Shown: piece by piece, positions 27,103 through 35,426 of the stretch | How the letters are laid out: the number at the start of each line of letters is the position of its first letter | Numbering within the stretch: the first letter of the stretch is position 1 | Assembly: GCA_946621635.1 (NCBI GenBank) | Contig: CAMOOR010000012.1 | Location: 1 to 44,866, forward strand | Direction: 5' to 3' | DNA: 44,866 nucleotides | Origin: Colimorpha sp002372855 | Lineage (GTDB): Bacteria; Bacteroidota; Bacteroidia; Bacteroidales; P3 | Translations under genes and position numbers: made by a program | Notes under the pieces: generated by a model | Seen by the model: only the letters and a program-made list of their open reading frames with translations | Told to the model about the DNA's origin: nothing | The model's database searches: none

Positions 27103-29763
27103 TTGAATATACATAAATATATACGGATGCTGGCGGCGGTGGCCGCGATGGCGGCGGCGGTGCCCGCGGCGGGACAGGAGATTGTCTCTTTCTCGGTGCC
27201 GACGCAGATGTGCAACGGCGACTCCGCCACCGTGAGCTTCGGCTACCAGGATTCGCGCAGCATCGTCATCGAACAGAGACAATCGGTTCTGGGACACAGC
27301 GAAAGGATATTCCTGCCCGACGGAGTGTCGTGCGGCTCGATGGGGTGCTCGTACCAGTCGGTGGTCACGTTTTCGGACTTCGCTTCCGGCTCCACCATCA
27401 CGTCGGTCAACGACATCGACTATGTGCGCATCAACATGGAGCACTCCTACCTGGGCGACATATACATCAACATCACCTGCCCCAACGGACAGAAGGCGTC
27501 GCTGATGAACTATGGCGGCTCTGGAACTTCGACGTGCAACAGTTCGATTCCGTCGGCTCACCGCGGATGGAGTTCGCCAAGCTACAACAACACGTCGGGA
27601 AACACCTACCTGGGCATACCCGTCGACGACAACAACAGACTGAACCCCTGCGACTCGACGGCGCCGGACAACGAGCCCGGCATCGGATGGAACTACTGCT
27701 GGAGCAACAACACCACCAACGGCTACCAGTATGCGCCGGGCGACGGCCTCATCTACCGCGCCGCCAATGAGACTACAGTAGGCTATCTCAACACAACCAT
27801 CGACTCCTCGAACGTTGCCGCAGGGACCAACTTCTACCATCCACAGCAGAGCTTTTCCAATCTCGTGGGCTGCCCGATGAACGGCGACTGGTACATAGAG
27901 GTGCTCGACGGCTGGAGCACCGACAACGGCTACCTCTTCGAATGGGAGCTCTCGCTCAACGCCGAGCTGCTGCCGCAAGACGACTGCGAAGTGACAGGCT
28001 ACGACATCAGCGGCTACGGCGTCACGGTGGTCAACGATTCGACCTTCATCATTGCCGCTCCCACAGACCTGACCCACGACACCACCATAGCCTACACCTA
28101 CACCATCCACTCCACCTGCGGCGACATCGACAGCACCGTCGACCTCACTTTCCACCCCGAGTACAGGACCGAGACCTTCGTGGAGGGCTGCGAAAGATAC
28201 AACTGGAAGGGGCACAACTTCACCGCCTCGGCCACCATACAAGAGACTGCCCACACCGCCCACGGATGCGACAGCCTGTCGCGGGTCCATATCACCGTCC
28301 ATCCCGGCTACCACCTTGTGCAGTCTCGCACGGTGGTCGAGAATGCACTGCCCTATGCCTTCAACGGCCGCACCTTCAACGACGAAGTTACCGACTCGCT
28401 GCTTACGGACACCACCACCTTCGGGTGCGACAGCAACATAACCTTCACGCTCACCGTCTTCCGCAATGTGGCCACCGACATCTACGACACCGTCTGCGCC
28501 AACACACTCCCCTACCCCTGGAACGGGTTCTCCGTTGCCGCCGCCGGCGACACCCAGGTGAACCTTCTCACCTCCCACGGGGCCGACAGCGTCGTCACCC
28601 TGCACCTTGCCCTGCTGCCGTACAACGATTCGGTTATCACGAAAGAGATTGTAGAGAACGACCTCCCATACACCATCCTCGGCAGGGAATACCACTCCTC
28701 CGTCGACACCACGGAGCATCACACCAATGTCTACGGCTGCGACTCGACCATCACCATCCGGCTCATTGTCCACCCCAACCACGCCTACTCCTATTCCCGT
28801 ACAGTCTGCAATGACCAACTGCCCTACTCTTGGAACGGGCATACCTTCAACGATGCCGACACCGTAGTGCAAAACCTCACCGACCAATACGGTGCCGACA
28901 GCGTCGTCACCCTCATGCTCACGACCATCCCCTCGTACTCCATAGCCATCGACACCACCATCTGCGACAACCATCCCCTGCACATAGCCGACCACGTCCT
29001 CGAGACCTCCGGCACATATTCAATCCGCCTCACGTCAACCCAGGGCTGCGACAGCCTGATTACCGTCGACCTCACCGTCAATCCCCACGACGAGATTACT
29101 CTGCACGACACCATCTGCGCCAACGATTCCTACACCTTCGGCGGTCACACCTACAACCACTCGGGCACCTACGTCTACACCTACACCAATGCCTATGGCT
29201 GCGACTCCACCGTTACCCTCAAGCTTGGCATCCTTGCCGGCGACCTCAAGGCCGACATCCGCGCCATTCCCCTCATAGTCTCCACCGCAGCCCCCGACTT
29301 CCAGCTCCACGACAACAGCGCCTACGCCACCTCGCGCCTCTGGATAATCGAAGACAACAACTTCTCCCAGCACAGCCTCTCCTACACCTTCCCCGACGGC
29401 ATCGACACGCTGCCCGTCACCCTTGTGGCCTACAGCCCCGAAGGTTGCGCCGACACGGCCCGCACGACCATCCTCATCGACCGTTCTATCATCTTCACCC
29501 CCAACGCCTTTACCCCCAGCGAGAGCACCAACAACACATGGCAGCCGGTCTTCAACCAGCTACTGGACCTCGAGGTATGGATCTACACCCGCTCGGGACT
29601 CCTCGTCAACCACCTCGAAGGCACCGACCTGCGCTGGGACGGCACCACGGCCGACGGCACCGCCTGTCCCCAGGGCGCCTACGTCTACAGCCTCCAATAC
29701 CACACCCTCCTCCGCCCGCAAGAACTGCATACACTTACCGGTACCATCCTCTTAATCAGATAA
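27103..29763 (+). CDS. Secreted repeat protein with type IX sorting domain, paralog
   Basis: This 886-residue protein has a signal peptide, an N-terminal region (about 30-290) nearly parallel to that of the preceding gene (shared INITCPNGQKASLMNYGG and GTNFYHP) and seven GCDS/GADS-type repeats (about residues 350-710). The C-terminal gliding-motility-type domain begins at about 790 (FTPNAFTPSE). The start is taken as TTG at 27103, giving a basic n-region; ATG at 27127 would leave a shorter signal peptide. The two genes look like a duplication that has gained or lost repeats. It is 2 nt upstream of dapD. Its ligand or enzymatic role is unknown. Confidence 0.82.
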   Translation: MNIHKYIRMLAAVAAMAAAVPAAGQEIVSFSVPTQMCNGDSATVSFGYQDSRSIVIEQRQSVLGHSERIFLPDGVSCGSMGCSYQSVVTFSDFASGSTITSVNDIDYVRINMEHSYLGDIYINITCPNGQKASLMNYGGSGTSTCNSSIPSAHRGWSSPSYNNTSGNTYLGIPVDDNNRLNPCDSTAPDNEPGIGWNYCWSNNTTNGYQYAPGDGLIYRAANETTVGYLNTTIDSSNVAAGTNFYHPQQSFSNLVGCPMNGDWYIEVLDGWSTDNGYLFEWELSLNAELLPQDDCEVTGYDISGYGVTVVNDSTFIIAAPTDLTHDTTIAYTYTIHSTCGDIDSTVDLTFHPEYRTETFVEGCERYNWKGHNFTASATIQETAHTAHGCDSLSRVHITVHPGYHLVQSRTVVENALPYAFNGRTFNDEVTDSLLTDTTTFGCDSNITFTLTVFRNVATDIYDTVCANTLPYPWNGFSVAAAGDTQVNLLTSHGADSVVTLHLALLPYNDSVITKEIVENDLPYTILGREYHSSVDTTEHHTNVYGCDSTITIRLIVHPNHAYSYSRTVCNDQLPYSWNGHTFNDADTVVQNLTDQYGADSVVTLMLTTIPSYSIAIDTTICDNHPLHIADHVLETSGTYSIRLTSTQGCDSLITVDLTVNPHDEITLHDTICANDSYTFGGHTYNHSGTYVYTYTNAYGCDSTVTLKLGILAGDLKADIRAIPLIVSTAAPDFQLHDNSAYATSRLWIIEDNNFSQHSLSYTFPDGIDTLPVTLVAYSPEGCADTARTTILIDRSIIFTPNAFTPSESTNNTWQPVFNQLLDLEVWIYTRSGLLVNHLEGTDLRWDGTTADGTACPQGAYVYSLQYHTLLRPQELHTLTGTILLIR

Positions 29764-29765
29764 TC

Positions 29766-30587
29766 ATGCAACAACACATCGAACAGATATGGGAGCATCG
29801 CGAACTCCTTAACGAAACCGAATACCGCCAGGCCGTCGAAGAGGCCATCGCCCTCCTCGACGAAGGGAAACTGCGCGTGGCGGAACCCACCCAGACTCCC
29901 AACGACTCGGCCACCCAGCCACTTCCGTGGACCGTCAACGAGTGGGTCAAGAAAGCCGTCCTCCTCTACTTCCCCCTCTGCGGCATGCAGACCCTCGAGG
30001 CCGGTCCCTTCGAATACCACGACAAGATACCCCTCAAACGCAACTACGCCCGTAACGGCGTCCGCGTCGTCCCGCCTGCCGTGGCACGCTACGGCGCCTA
30101 CCTGGCTCCACAGACGGTGCTCATGCCCTCGTATGTCAACATCGGCGCCTATGTGGACAGCGGCACCATGGTCGACACCTGGGCCACCGTGGGCTCCTGC
30201 GCCCAGATTGGCAAACACGTGCACCTCAGCGGCGGCGTAGGCATCGGCGGCGTGCTGGAACCCGTGCAGGCCGCCCCCGTCATCGTGGAGGACAACGCCT
30301 TCATCGGCTCGCGCTGCATCATCGTCGAAGGTGCCCACATCGGCCGCGAGGCCGTCCTCGGCTCCGGCACCGTCATCACCGCCTCGACCCACATCATCGA
30401 CGTCACAGGCCCCGAGCCCGTCACCCACATCGGCCATGTGCCCCCGCGCAGCGTCGTCATCCCCGGCAGCTACACCAAGCACTTCCCCGCCGGCGACTAC
30501 AACGTCTCCTGCGCCCTCATCATCGGCCAACGCAAAGAATCCACCGACAAAAAAACATCACTCAATGAAGCGCTTCGCCTTTTTTAG
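29766..30587 (+). CDS. dapD: Tetrahydrodipicolinate N-succinyltransferase
   Basis: This 273-residue enzyme transfers succinyl from succinyl-CoA to tetrahydrodipicolinate in lysine and meso-diaminopimelate synthesis. A helical N-terminal domain (about 1-100) precedes a left-handed beta-helix of hexapeptide repeats (about 105-240), with GTMVDTWATVGSCAQIG, then GVGIGGVLEP. The ATG at 29766 is 2 nt after the stop of the secreted protein gene, an unexpected pairing of a housekeeping enzyme with a surface protein. Its C-terminus overlaps the start of the next gene by 23 nt. Confidence 0.96.
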   Translation: MQQHIEQIWEHRELLNETEYRQAVEEAIALLDEGKLRVAEPTQTPNDSATQPLPWTVNEWVKKAVLLYFPLCGMQTLEAGPFEYHDKIPLKRNYARNGVRVVPPAVARYGAYLAPQTVLMPSYVNIGAYVDSGTMVDTWATVGSCAQIGKHVHLSGGVGIGGVLEPVQAAPVIVEDNAFIGSRCIIVEGAHIGREAVLGSGTVITASTHIIDVTGPEPVTHIGHVPPRSVVIPGSYTKHFPAGDYNVSCALIIGQRKESTDKKTSLNEALRLF

Positions 30588-30936
30588 CACCCTGCTGCTC
30601 CTGCTAGCCAGCTGCAACAAAGTCGACGAAATCGACTTCCGCGGCACCGTCATCGACACCCGCGAGTGCACAGCCTCCTATGTCAAGCCCGACCTCGGCT
30701 ACCTCGTGGCCCTCACCACCCCCGACAGCCTTGGCGGCGACTACACCACCCAGGACGGCATCACCCACCATAACGTCGTCATCCTCTATTCTCCCGACCG
30801 CCTCGTCTACCGCAACGACAAAATCCGCGGCACCTTCTACTTCGACGACCAGTACTCGCTCGCCAACTGTTCCATCCATTGGAACGACATCGACAACATC
30901 CCCATCGGCGTCTTCACATCCATCTCTGTTGATTAA
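30565..30936 (+). CDS. Hypothetical lipoprotein, 123 aa
   Basis: Family not recognised. The product starts MKRFAFFSTLLLLLASC, a signal peptide and lipobox with Cys17. The mature part (about 106 residues) is beta-rich with several acidic and tyrosine residues. The ATG at 30565 lies inside the end of dapD (23-nt overlap in another frame), so translation may be coupled. The open frame extends upstream inside dapD, but only this start gives a lipoprotein signal. Confidence 0.72.
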   Translation: MKRFAFFSTLLLLLASCNKVDEIDFRGTVIDTRECTASYVKPDLGYLVALTTPDSLGGDYTTQDGITHHNVVILYSPDRLVYRNDKIRGTFYFDDQYSLANCSIHWNDIDNIPIGVFTSISVD

Positions 30937-30949
30937 TTGTTAACAAAAA

Positions 30950-30980
30950 CCTTAAACCCTAGACCTTAAACCTTAAACTT
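30950..30980. repeat. Heptamer array, CTTAAAC type
   Basis: About four 7-bp units (CTTAAAC, CTAGACC) end where the dnaN promoter begins. Confidence 0.75.
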
Positions 30981-31011
30981 TATTCGTATCTTTGCAAACA
31001 AAATACGAATA
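30981..31011 (+). promoter_or_regulatory. dnaN promoter within a 9-bp inverted repeat
   Basis: The -7 box TATCTTTG (30987-30994) lies between the perfect arms TATTCGTAT (30981-30989) and ATACGAATA (31003-31011). The dyad spans the -7 box and probable transcription start, which is where an operator would act. The dnaN ATG is 18 nt further on. No -33 TTG is seen at the usual spacing. Confidence 0.65.
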
Positions 31012-31029
31012 ATTTAAAACACCGAGAAT

Positions 31030-32172
31030 ATGAAATTTATTGTCAACAGTCAGCAGTTGCTCAAGCAGTTGCAGTCCCTCAGCGGAGTTCTTTCCTCGTC
31101 CAACACCATGCCCATAATCGGTTGTTTCCACTTCCATCTCGAGGAAAACAACCTCACCATCAAAACCACCGACCTCACCACCACGCTCATGGCCCACATG
31201 ACCGTCGAGACCGGCCGCATGGAAAACCCCGAAGAGGTCGCCGTGCCCTCCAAGATGCTGCTGGATATCCTCAAAACCTTCGACGACGTACCCCTCACCT
31301 TCGACGTCGACCCCACCAACTTCTCCGTCGACATCGTCTCCGGCCAGGGCCAGTACCGCCTTGCCGGCATGGACGCCGCCACCTACCCCACCATGCCCGT
31401 TGCCGAAAGCACCAGCAAAATCGAGATGAGCGGCGCCGCCCTCGTCAACGCCATCAACAAAACCGTCTTCGCCACCTCCAACGACGAGATGCACCAGCAG
31501 ATGAGCGGCATCTACTGCGAGATGACCCCCGACGGCGTCACCTTCGTGGCCACCGACGCCCACAAGCTCGTCCGCTACCGCCGCAAAGACGTCACCTCCG
31601 ACGAGAGCACCAACTTCATCCTCCCCAAGAAACCCATCATCATCGTCAAAAACATCCTCGCCGCACGCAAGGAAGAGGGCGATGTCACCATCGAATACAA
31701 CAACACCAACCTCTTCATCACCTTCGACAACTTCTACATCGTCTGCCGCCTGGTCGACGGCCGCTACCCCAACTATGAGGCCGCCATCCCCAAGGACAAC
31801 CCCAACAAGCTCATCCTCGACCGCCAGTCGTTCCTCAACACCCTCAAGCGCGTCTCCATCTTCGCCTCCGAAGCCACCCGCCAGGTGCGCCTCTCCATCT
31901 CCGCCGACCATGTCAACATCTCCGCCGAAGACCTCGAGCTCTCCAACAACGCCAACGAGACCATCCCCTGCCAATACGAGGGCGACCCCATGGACATCGG
32001 CTTCAACGCCAAGTTCCTCACCGAGATGATTTCCTACCTCGACAGCGAGCAGGTCCTCGTCGAGCTCTCGCACCCCTCGCGCGCAGGTATCATCTTCCCC
32101 TATGGCGACGACGACACCGAGAAGAAGGACGACATCCTGATGCTCGTCATGCCCGTCATGCTGGCCAACTAA
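31030..32172 (+). CDS. dnaN: DNA polymerase III sliding clamp (beta subunit)
   Basis: This 380-residue protein has the three-domain beta-clamp fold; it starts MKFIVNSQQLLKQLQSLSGV and ends with the cleft-forming MLVMPVMLAN. It tethers polymerase to DNA and binds clamp-binding peptides of many replication and repair proteins. The length is normal. It is not next to dnaA here. Its stop codon TAA merges with a TTTAAAG heptamer array that leads into ftsX. Confidence 0.97.
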   Translation: MKFIVNSQQLLKQLQSLSGVLSSSNTMPIIGCFHFHLEENNLTIKTTDLTTTLMAHMTVETGRMENPEEVAVPSKMLLDILKTFDDVPLTFDVDPTNFSVDIVSGQGQYRLAGMDAATYPTMPVAESTSKIEMSGAALVNAINKTVFATSNDEMHQQMSGIYCEMTPDGVTFVATDAHKLVRYRRKDVTSDESTNFILPKKPIIIVKNILAARKEEGDVTIEYNNTNLFITFDNFYIVCRLVDGRYPNYEAAIPKDNPNKLILDRQSFLNTLKRVSIFASEATRQVRLSISADHVNISAEDLELSNNANETIPCQYEGDPMDIGFNAKFLTEMISYLDSEQVLVELSHPSRAGIIFPYGDDDTEKKDDILMLVMPVMLAN

Positions 32173-32206
32173 AGTTTAAAGTTTAAAGTTTAAAGTTTAA
32201 GGTTTG
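32172..32206. repeat. Heptamer array joining the dnaN stop to the ftsX start
   Basis: About four to five 7-bp units (AAGTTTA) begin within the dnaN stop and end with GGTTTGAAG, whose TTG is the inferred ftsX start codon. Confidence 0.85.
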
Positions 32207-33058
32207 AAGAACAAAGTCAACCTCTGGGGCACCCACGGAGCTACCATCCTCGGTATCTCTCTGGTGCTTTTTATGCTGGGCCTGCTGCTCACCATCGAGT
32301 ACCACTCCTACCGCCTCACCCACGACGCCCAGGAGCGCATCACCTACAAGGTCGACCTCTCGCCCGAAGTCTCCGACTCCCTCGCCCTCGCCCTCAAAGG
32401 CCGCGTCGAGAAGATGGACTTCGTCAAGCATGTCGACTACATATCCAAAGACAAGGCCGCTGAAATCTTCGCCGAGGACCTCGGCGAGGACTTCGTGGGC
32501 TTCGCAGGCTACAACCCCCTCTACCCCTCGCTGATGGTCAACTTCAACGTGGCCCTCCTGCCCGACAACAGCACCGAAACCCTCGACCGCTTCTGCGCCG
32601 AGGTCGGGGCCCAGGAAGGCGTCACCGGCGTGGCCTACCAGGAAAACGTCGTCGGCGAACTGCGCGACATCTTCTATCGCCTCTCGTGTTTCCTCATCGT
32701 CTTCGTGGTCCTGCTGTTGCTCATCACCATCGTGCTCATCTCCAGCCTTATCCGCATAGCCCTCTACAGCAGCCGCGACACCATCGCCACCATGCGCCTC
32801 GTCGGAGCCAAGGCCTCCTTCATCGCGCGGCCCTTCCGCCTGCGCAGCATCGCCTACGGTGCCATCGGCGGCCTCATCGCCGACTGCCTGGTCCTCGTCA
32901 CCCTCTGGGCCTTCGGCAACCAGTTCGGCATCGACCTCCTGAACCCCGACCACATCCTCTGGTACGCCCTCATCGGCGCCGCCATCATCCTCGTCGGCAT
33001 ACTCATCACCTACCTCGCCACAGCCATCACCGTGCGACGCCACATAGCAAAAAATTAA
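32204..33058 (+). CDS. ftsX: Cell-division protein FtsX
   Basis: This 284-residue protein has an N-terminal transmembrane helix (about residues 14-31), an extracytoplasmic domain of about 140 residues and three C-terminal helices (about 165-195, 215-240, 255-275), the FtsX topology. With FtsE it controls peptidoglycan hydrolases at the septum. The start is a TTG at 32204-32206; the first helix begins only 13 residues on and the first in-frame ATG would cut it, so the TTG, which lies in a heptamer unit, is the likely start. ftsE is not in the window. The ftsX-DUF3098-uppP-truB order is common in Bacteroidales. Confidence 0.92.
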   Translation: MKNKVNLWGTHGATILGISLVLFMLGLLLTIEYHSYRLTHDAQERITYKVDLSPEVSDSLALALKGRVEKMDFVKHVDYISKDKAAEIFAEDLGEDFVGFAGYNPLYPSLMVNFNVALLPDNSTETLDRFCAEVGAQEGVTGVAYQENVVGELRDIFYRLSCFLIVFVVLLLLITIVLISSLIRIALYSSRDTIATMRLVGAKASFIARPFRLRSIAYGAIGGLIADCLVLVTLWAFGNQFGIDLLNPDHILWYALIGAAIILVGILITYLATAITVRRHIAKN

Positions 33059-33085
33059 AACAACAGAAACAAAAACAAATCATCC

Positions 33086-33352
33086 ATGGAGAATAAACCT
33101 GCCAACCAGCAAGAAGAAAACGGCAACCGCTTCCAGTTTGCCTTCGGCCGCATCAACTACATCCTCATGATTGCCGGCCTCGTCATCCTCGCCCTGGGCT
33201 ACATACTCCTCTCCGGCGGCGGCAGCGACGACCCCAACACCTTCAACCCCGCCATGTTCGACAGCCGGCGTCTCGTCGTAGCCCCCATCCTCATCGTCGT
33301 GGGCTTTGTGGTCGAAATCCTGGCCATCATGTACAAAGGCAAAAAACAATAA
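33086..33352 (+). CDS. DUF3098 membrane protein
   Basis: This 88-residue protein has a hydrophilic N-terminus and two transmembrane helices (about residues 30-48 and 68-85) joined by the DUF3098-typical loop GGGSDDPNTFNPAMFDSRR. Function unknown. It lies between ftsX and uppP (3-nt gap), the usual place in Bacteroidota, so a role in division or lipid-carrier metabolism is plausible but unproven. Confidence 0.9.
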   Translation: MENKPANQQEENGNRFQFAFGRINYILMIAGLVILALGYILLSGGGSDDPNTFNPAMFDSRRLVVAPILIVVGFVVEILAIMYKGKKQ

Positions 33353-33355
33353 ACC

Positions 33356-34171
33356 ATGACAGAGACACTTTCTTGGTTCGAAGCGCTGATCCTCGGCGTC
33401 ATCCAGGGCCTGACGGAATACCTCCCCGTCTCCTCCTCCGGCCACCTGGCCATCGGCCAGGCACTCTTCGGACTCCAGGACGGCGAGGACCAGCTGGCCT
33501 TCACCGTGCTGCTCCACATCGCCACAGTTCTCAGCACCGTGGTCATCCTCTGGAAGGAAATCGTGTGGATATTCTCCGACCTCTTCAAGTGGAAATGGAA
33601 CGAAGGCACACGCTACGCCGTCAACATCATCATCTCCATGATTCCCGTGGGCATCGTGGGCCTGCTCTTCAAAGACAAGGTCGAAACCATCTTCGGCAGC
33701 GGGCTGCTCGTGGTGGGCATCTGCCTTCTGGTCACCGCCGCCCTGCTGGCCTTCAGCTACTGGGCCCGTCCGCGCCAGCGCGAGACCATCTCGCCCCTCC
33801 ACGCCTTCGTCATCGGCCTCGCCCAGGCCCTCGCCGTGCTCCCCGGCCTCTCCCGCTCCGGCTCCACCATCGCCACCGGCCTCCTCCTCGGCAACAAGAA
33901 GGAGACCCTCGCGCAGTTCTCCTTCCTCATGGTCATACCCCCCATCCTGGGCGAAGCCCTGCTCGACGTGAAGGACATGGCCGAGATGGGCATCAGCGCC
34001 TCGCTCGGCGGCATCAGCCCCGTGGCGGCGCTCATAGGCTTCGTGGCAGCCTTCCTCGTCGGATGCCTGGCATGCAAATGGATGATCAACATCGTCCGTC
34101 GCGGCAAACTCATCTGGTTCGCCCTCTACTGCGCCGTGGTGGGTGCGGCAACCATCGCCTTCAGTTTCTAA
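33356..34171 (+). CDS. uppP: Undecaprenyl-diphosphatase
   Basis: This 271-residue integral membrane enzyme dephosphorylates undecaprenyl pyrophosphate, recycling the lipid carrier of peptidoglycan and surface glycans. The motif EYLPVSSSGH lies at residues 21-30 and PGLSRSGSTIATG near 162; about seven to eight helices are predicted. The length is typical of the BacA/UppP family. It starts 3 nt after the DUF3098 gene. Confidence 0.96.
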   Translation: MTETLSWFEALILGVIQGLTEYLPVSSSGHLAIGQALFGLQDGEDQLAFTVLLHIATVLSTVVILWKEIVWIFSDLFKWKWNEGTRYAVNIIISMIPVGIVGLLFKDKVETIFGSGLLVVGICLLVTAALLAFSYWARPRQRETISPLHAFVIGLAQALAVLPGLSRSGSTIATGLLLGNKKETLAQFSFLMVIPPILGEALLDVKDMAEMGISASLGGISPVAALIGFVAAFLVGCLACKWMINIVRRGKLIWFALYCAVVGAATIAFSF

Positions 34172-34196
34172 CGGCCACCGCCTCCGCCACCCCCGC

Positions 34197-35069
34197 ATGC
34201 TCACCCAGGAACAACTCCTTGCAGGCCTCGTCCTGCCAATCGACAAACCCCGCCAGTGGACCTCCTTCCAGGCGGTGAACAAAATCAAAGCCGTAGTGCG
34301 CAACCTCTACGGCCAACGCGACACAAACGGAGCGAAGGCCGCCATCAATGGCGGCCTTAAAAAATTCAAGATAGGCCACGCCGGGACACTCGACCCGTTG
34401 GCCACAGGCCTGCTGCTCGTCTGCATCGGCAAAGCCACCAAGGACATACCCCGCCTGCAGGACGGCGACAAAGTCTACACAGGCACCCTCGTCCTCGGCG
34501 CCACCACCCCCTGCTTCGACCTCGAACGCCCCGTGGACCGATACTACCCCTACGGGCACATCACCCTCGCCTCACTGCAGGCCGCCGCACAACAGTTCAC
34601 CGGCACCATCCTCCAGGTGCCGCCCATGTTCAGCGCCGTCAAAATCGACGGCCAACGGGCCTACGAATACGCCCGCACCGACGACCCCACGGTGACCATC
34701 CAGCCCAAACCCGTCAACGTCTACAGCTTCGAAATCACCGCCTTCCGCGAAGGCAAAGACAATCCGGAATCCCCGGAGCATCCGGAATCCCCGGAAAACC
34801 CGGATATACCCCAGAAAAACCTCTACCAGAACCCCCTCGGCGAAGTCCCCGCGCACCTGCCGCAGGCCGACTTCCGCATCCACTGCGGCAAAGGCACCTA
34901 CATCCGCTCCCTGGCCCGCGACCTCGGCCTGGCCCTCGGCTCCGGCGCCTTCCTCAGCGCTCTCCGGCGCGAGCAGGTCGGCAACTACACCATCGCCGAC
35001 GCCCTCACCCTCGACACCGTCGCCGACCACCTCCGCAACCTCACCGCCTCCCCCACCCCTCTCCAGTAG
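34197..35069 (+). CDS. truB: tRNA pseudouridine-55 synthase with two repeat-derived inserts
   Basis: This 290-residue enzyme makes pseudouridine 55 in the T loop of tRNA. The catalytic motif GHAGTLDPLATG has Asp66. The ATG at 34197 was chosen because the upstream in-frame GTG at 34143 lies inside uppP. Residues about 38-53, just before the catalytic motif, contain an extra segment that includes a perfect palindrome (34335-34358). A second extra segment (about residues 188-205, PESPEHPESPENP) is encoded by an 18-bp tandem repeat. Both keep the frame. The gene follows uppP, as usual in the group. Confidence 0.94.
   Translation: MLTQEQLLAGLVLPIDKPRQWTSFQAVNKIKAVVRNLYGQRDTNGAKAAINGGLKKFKIGHAGTLDPLATGLLLVCIGKATKDIPRLQDGDKVYTGTLVLGATTPCFDLERPVDRYYPYGHITLASLQAAAQQFTGTILQVPPMFSAVKIDGQRAYEYARTDDPTVTIQPKPVNVYSFEITAFREGKDNPESPEHPESPENPDIPQKNLYQNPLGEVPAHLPQADFRIHCGKGTYIRSLARDLGLALGSGAFLSALRREQVGNYTIADALTLDTVADHLRNLTASPTPLQ
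34335..34358. repeat. Perfect palindrome inside truB
   Basis: AAGGCCGCCAT (34335-34345), a 2-nt loop, then its exact complement (34348-34358), followed by six A. It is in frame in truB at codons 47-54. Confidence 0.88.
34761..34806. repeat. In-frame 18-bp tandem repeat in truB
   Basis: TCCGGAATCCCCGGA occurs at 34763-34777 and again at 34781-34795, with a degenerate third unit. It encodes the Pro/Glu-rich PESPEHPESPENP insert. TCCGGA is itself palindromic. Confidence 0.85.
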
Positions 35070-35078
35070 GAGTCAAAC

Positions 35079-35238
35079 AGGGGTCGAAGAGGTACATAAT
35101 TCGGCATTTCTTATATCGTTCTTATATCGTTCTCATATACTTCTCATATACTTCTTATATAGGTGATATAAGAAGTATATAAGAACTATATAGGAACTAT
35201 ATGAGAAGGGCCGAATCGGGTAGGTGTCTGACCCCGTT
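35079..35238 (+). repeat. Palindromic 11-bp-period element, copy 4
   Basis: The core at 35099-35216 is 118 bp, in the same orientation as copy 1 and almost identical to it; a few substitutions lie in the right arm (TATATAAGAAC for TATATGAGAAG). The outer GGGGTC and GACCCC arms are kept. It lies between the truB stop and the promoter of the DUF349 gene. Between it and the promoter is a G-rich stretch (35238-35300) in which I see nothing else. Confidence 0.9.
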
Positions 35239-35307
35239 GGGAGGGGGGCTAGGCACGGGGTCGCGAAGGGGGAAGAACAGGGGAAGAACGGGGGAAAAGA
35301 AATAATT

Positions 35308-35340
35308 TTTGCGCTCATTCAAAAAAAAAGTGTATCTTTG
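35308..35340 (+). promoter_or_regulatory. Promoter of the DUF349 gene
   Basis: TTTG (35308-35311), a 21-nt spacer, then TATCTTTG (35333-35340). The leader before the ATG at 35427 is about 80 nt and AT-rich near the start codon; it has no obvious Shine-Dalgarno. Confidence 0.78.
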
Positions 35341-35426
35341 CATTTGCTCTCCCAAAGGGAAAGCGCGAGTTTTAAACCTTTAACTTATTATTATATAAGT
35401 AGTTCTACAAACAAAAAACCATCAAG

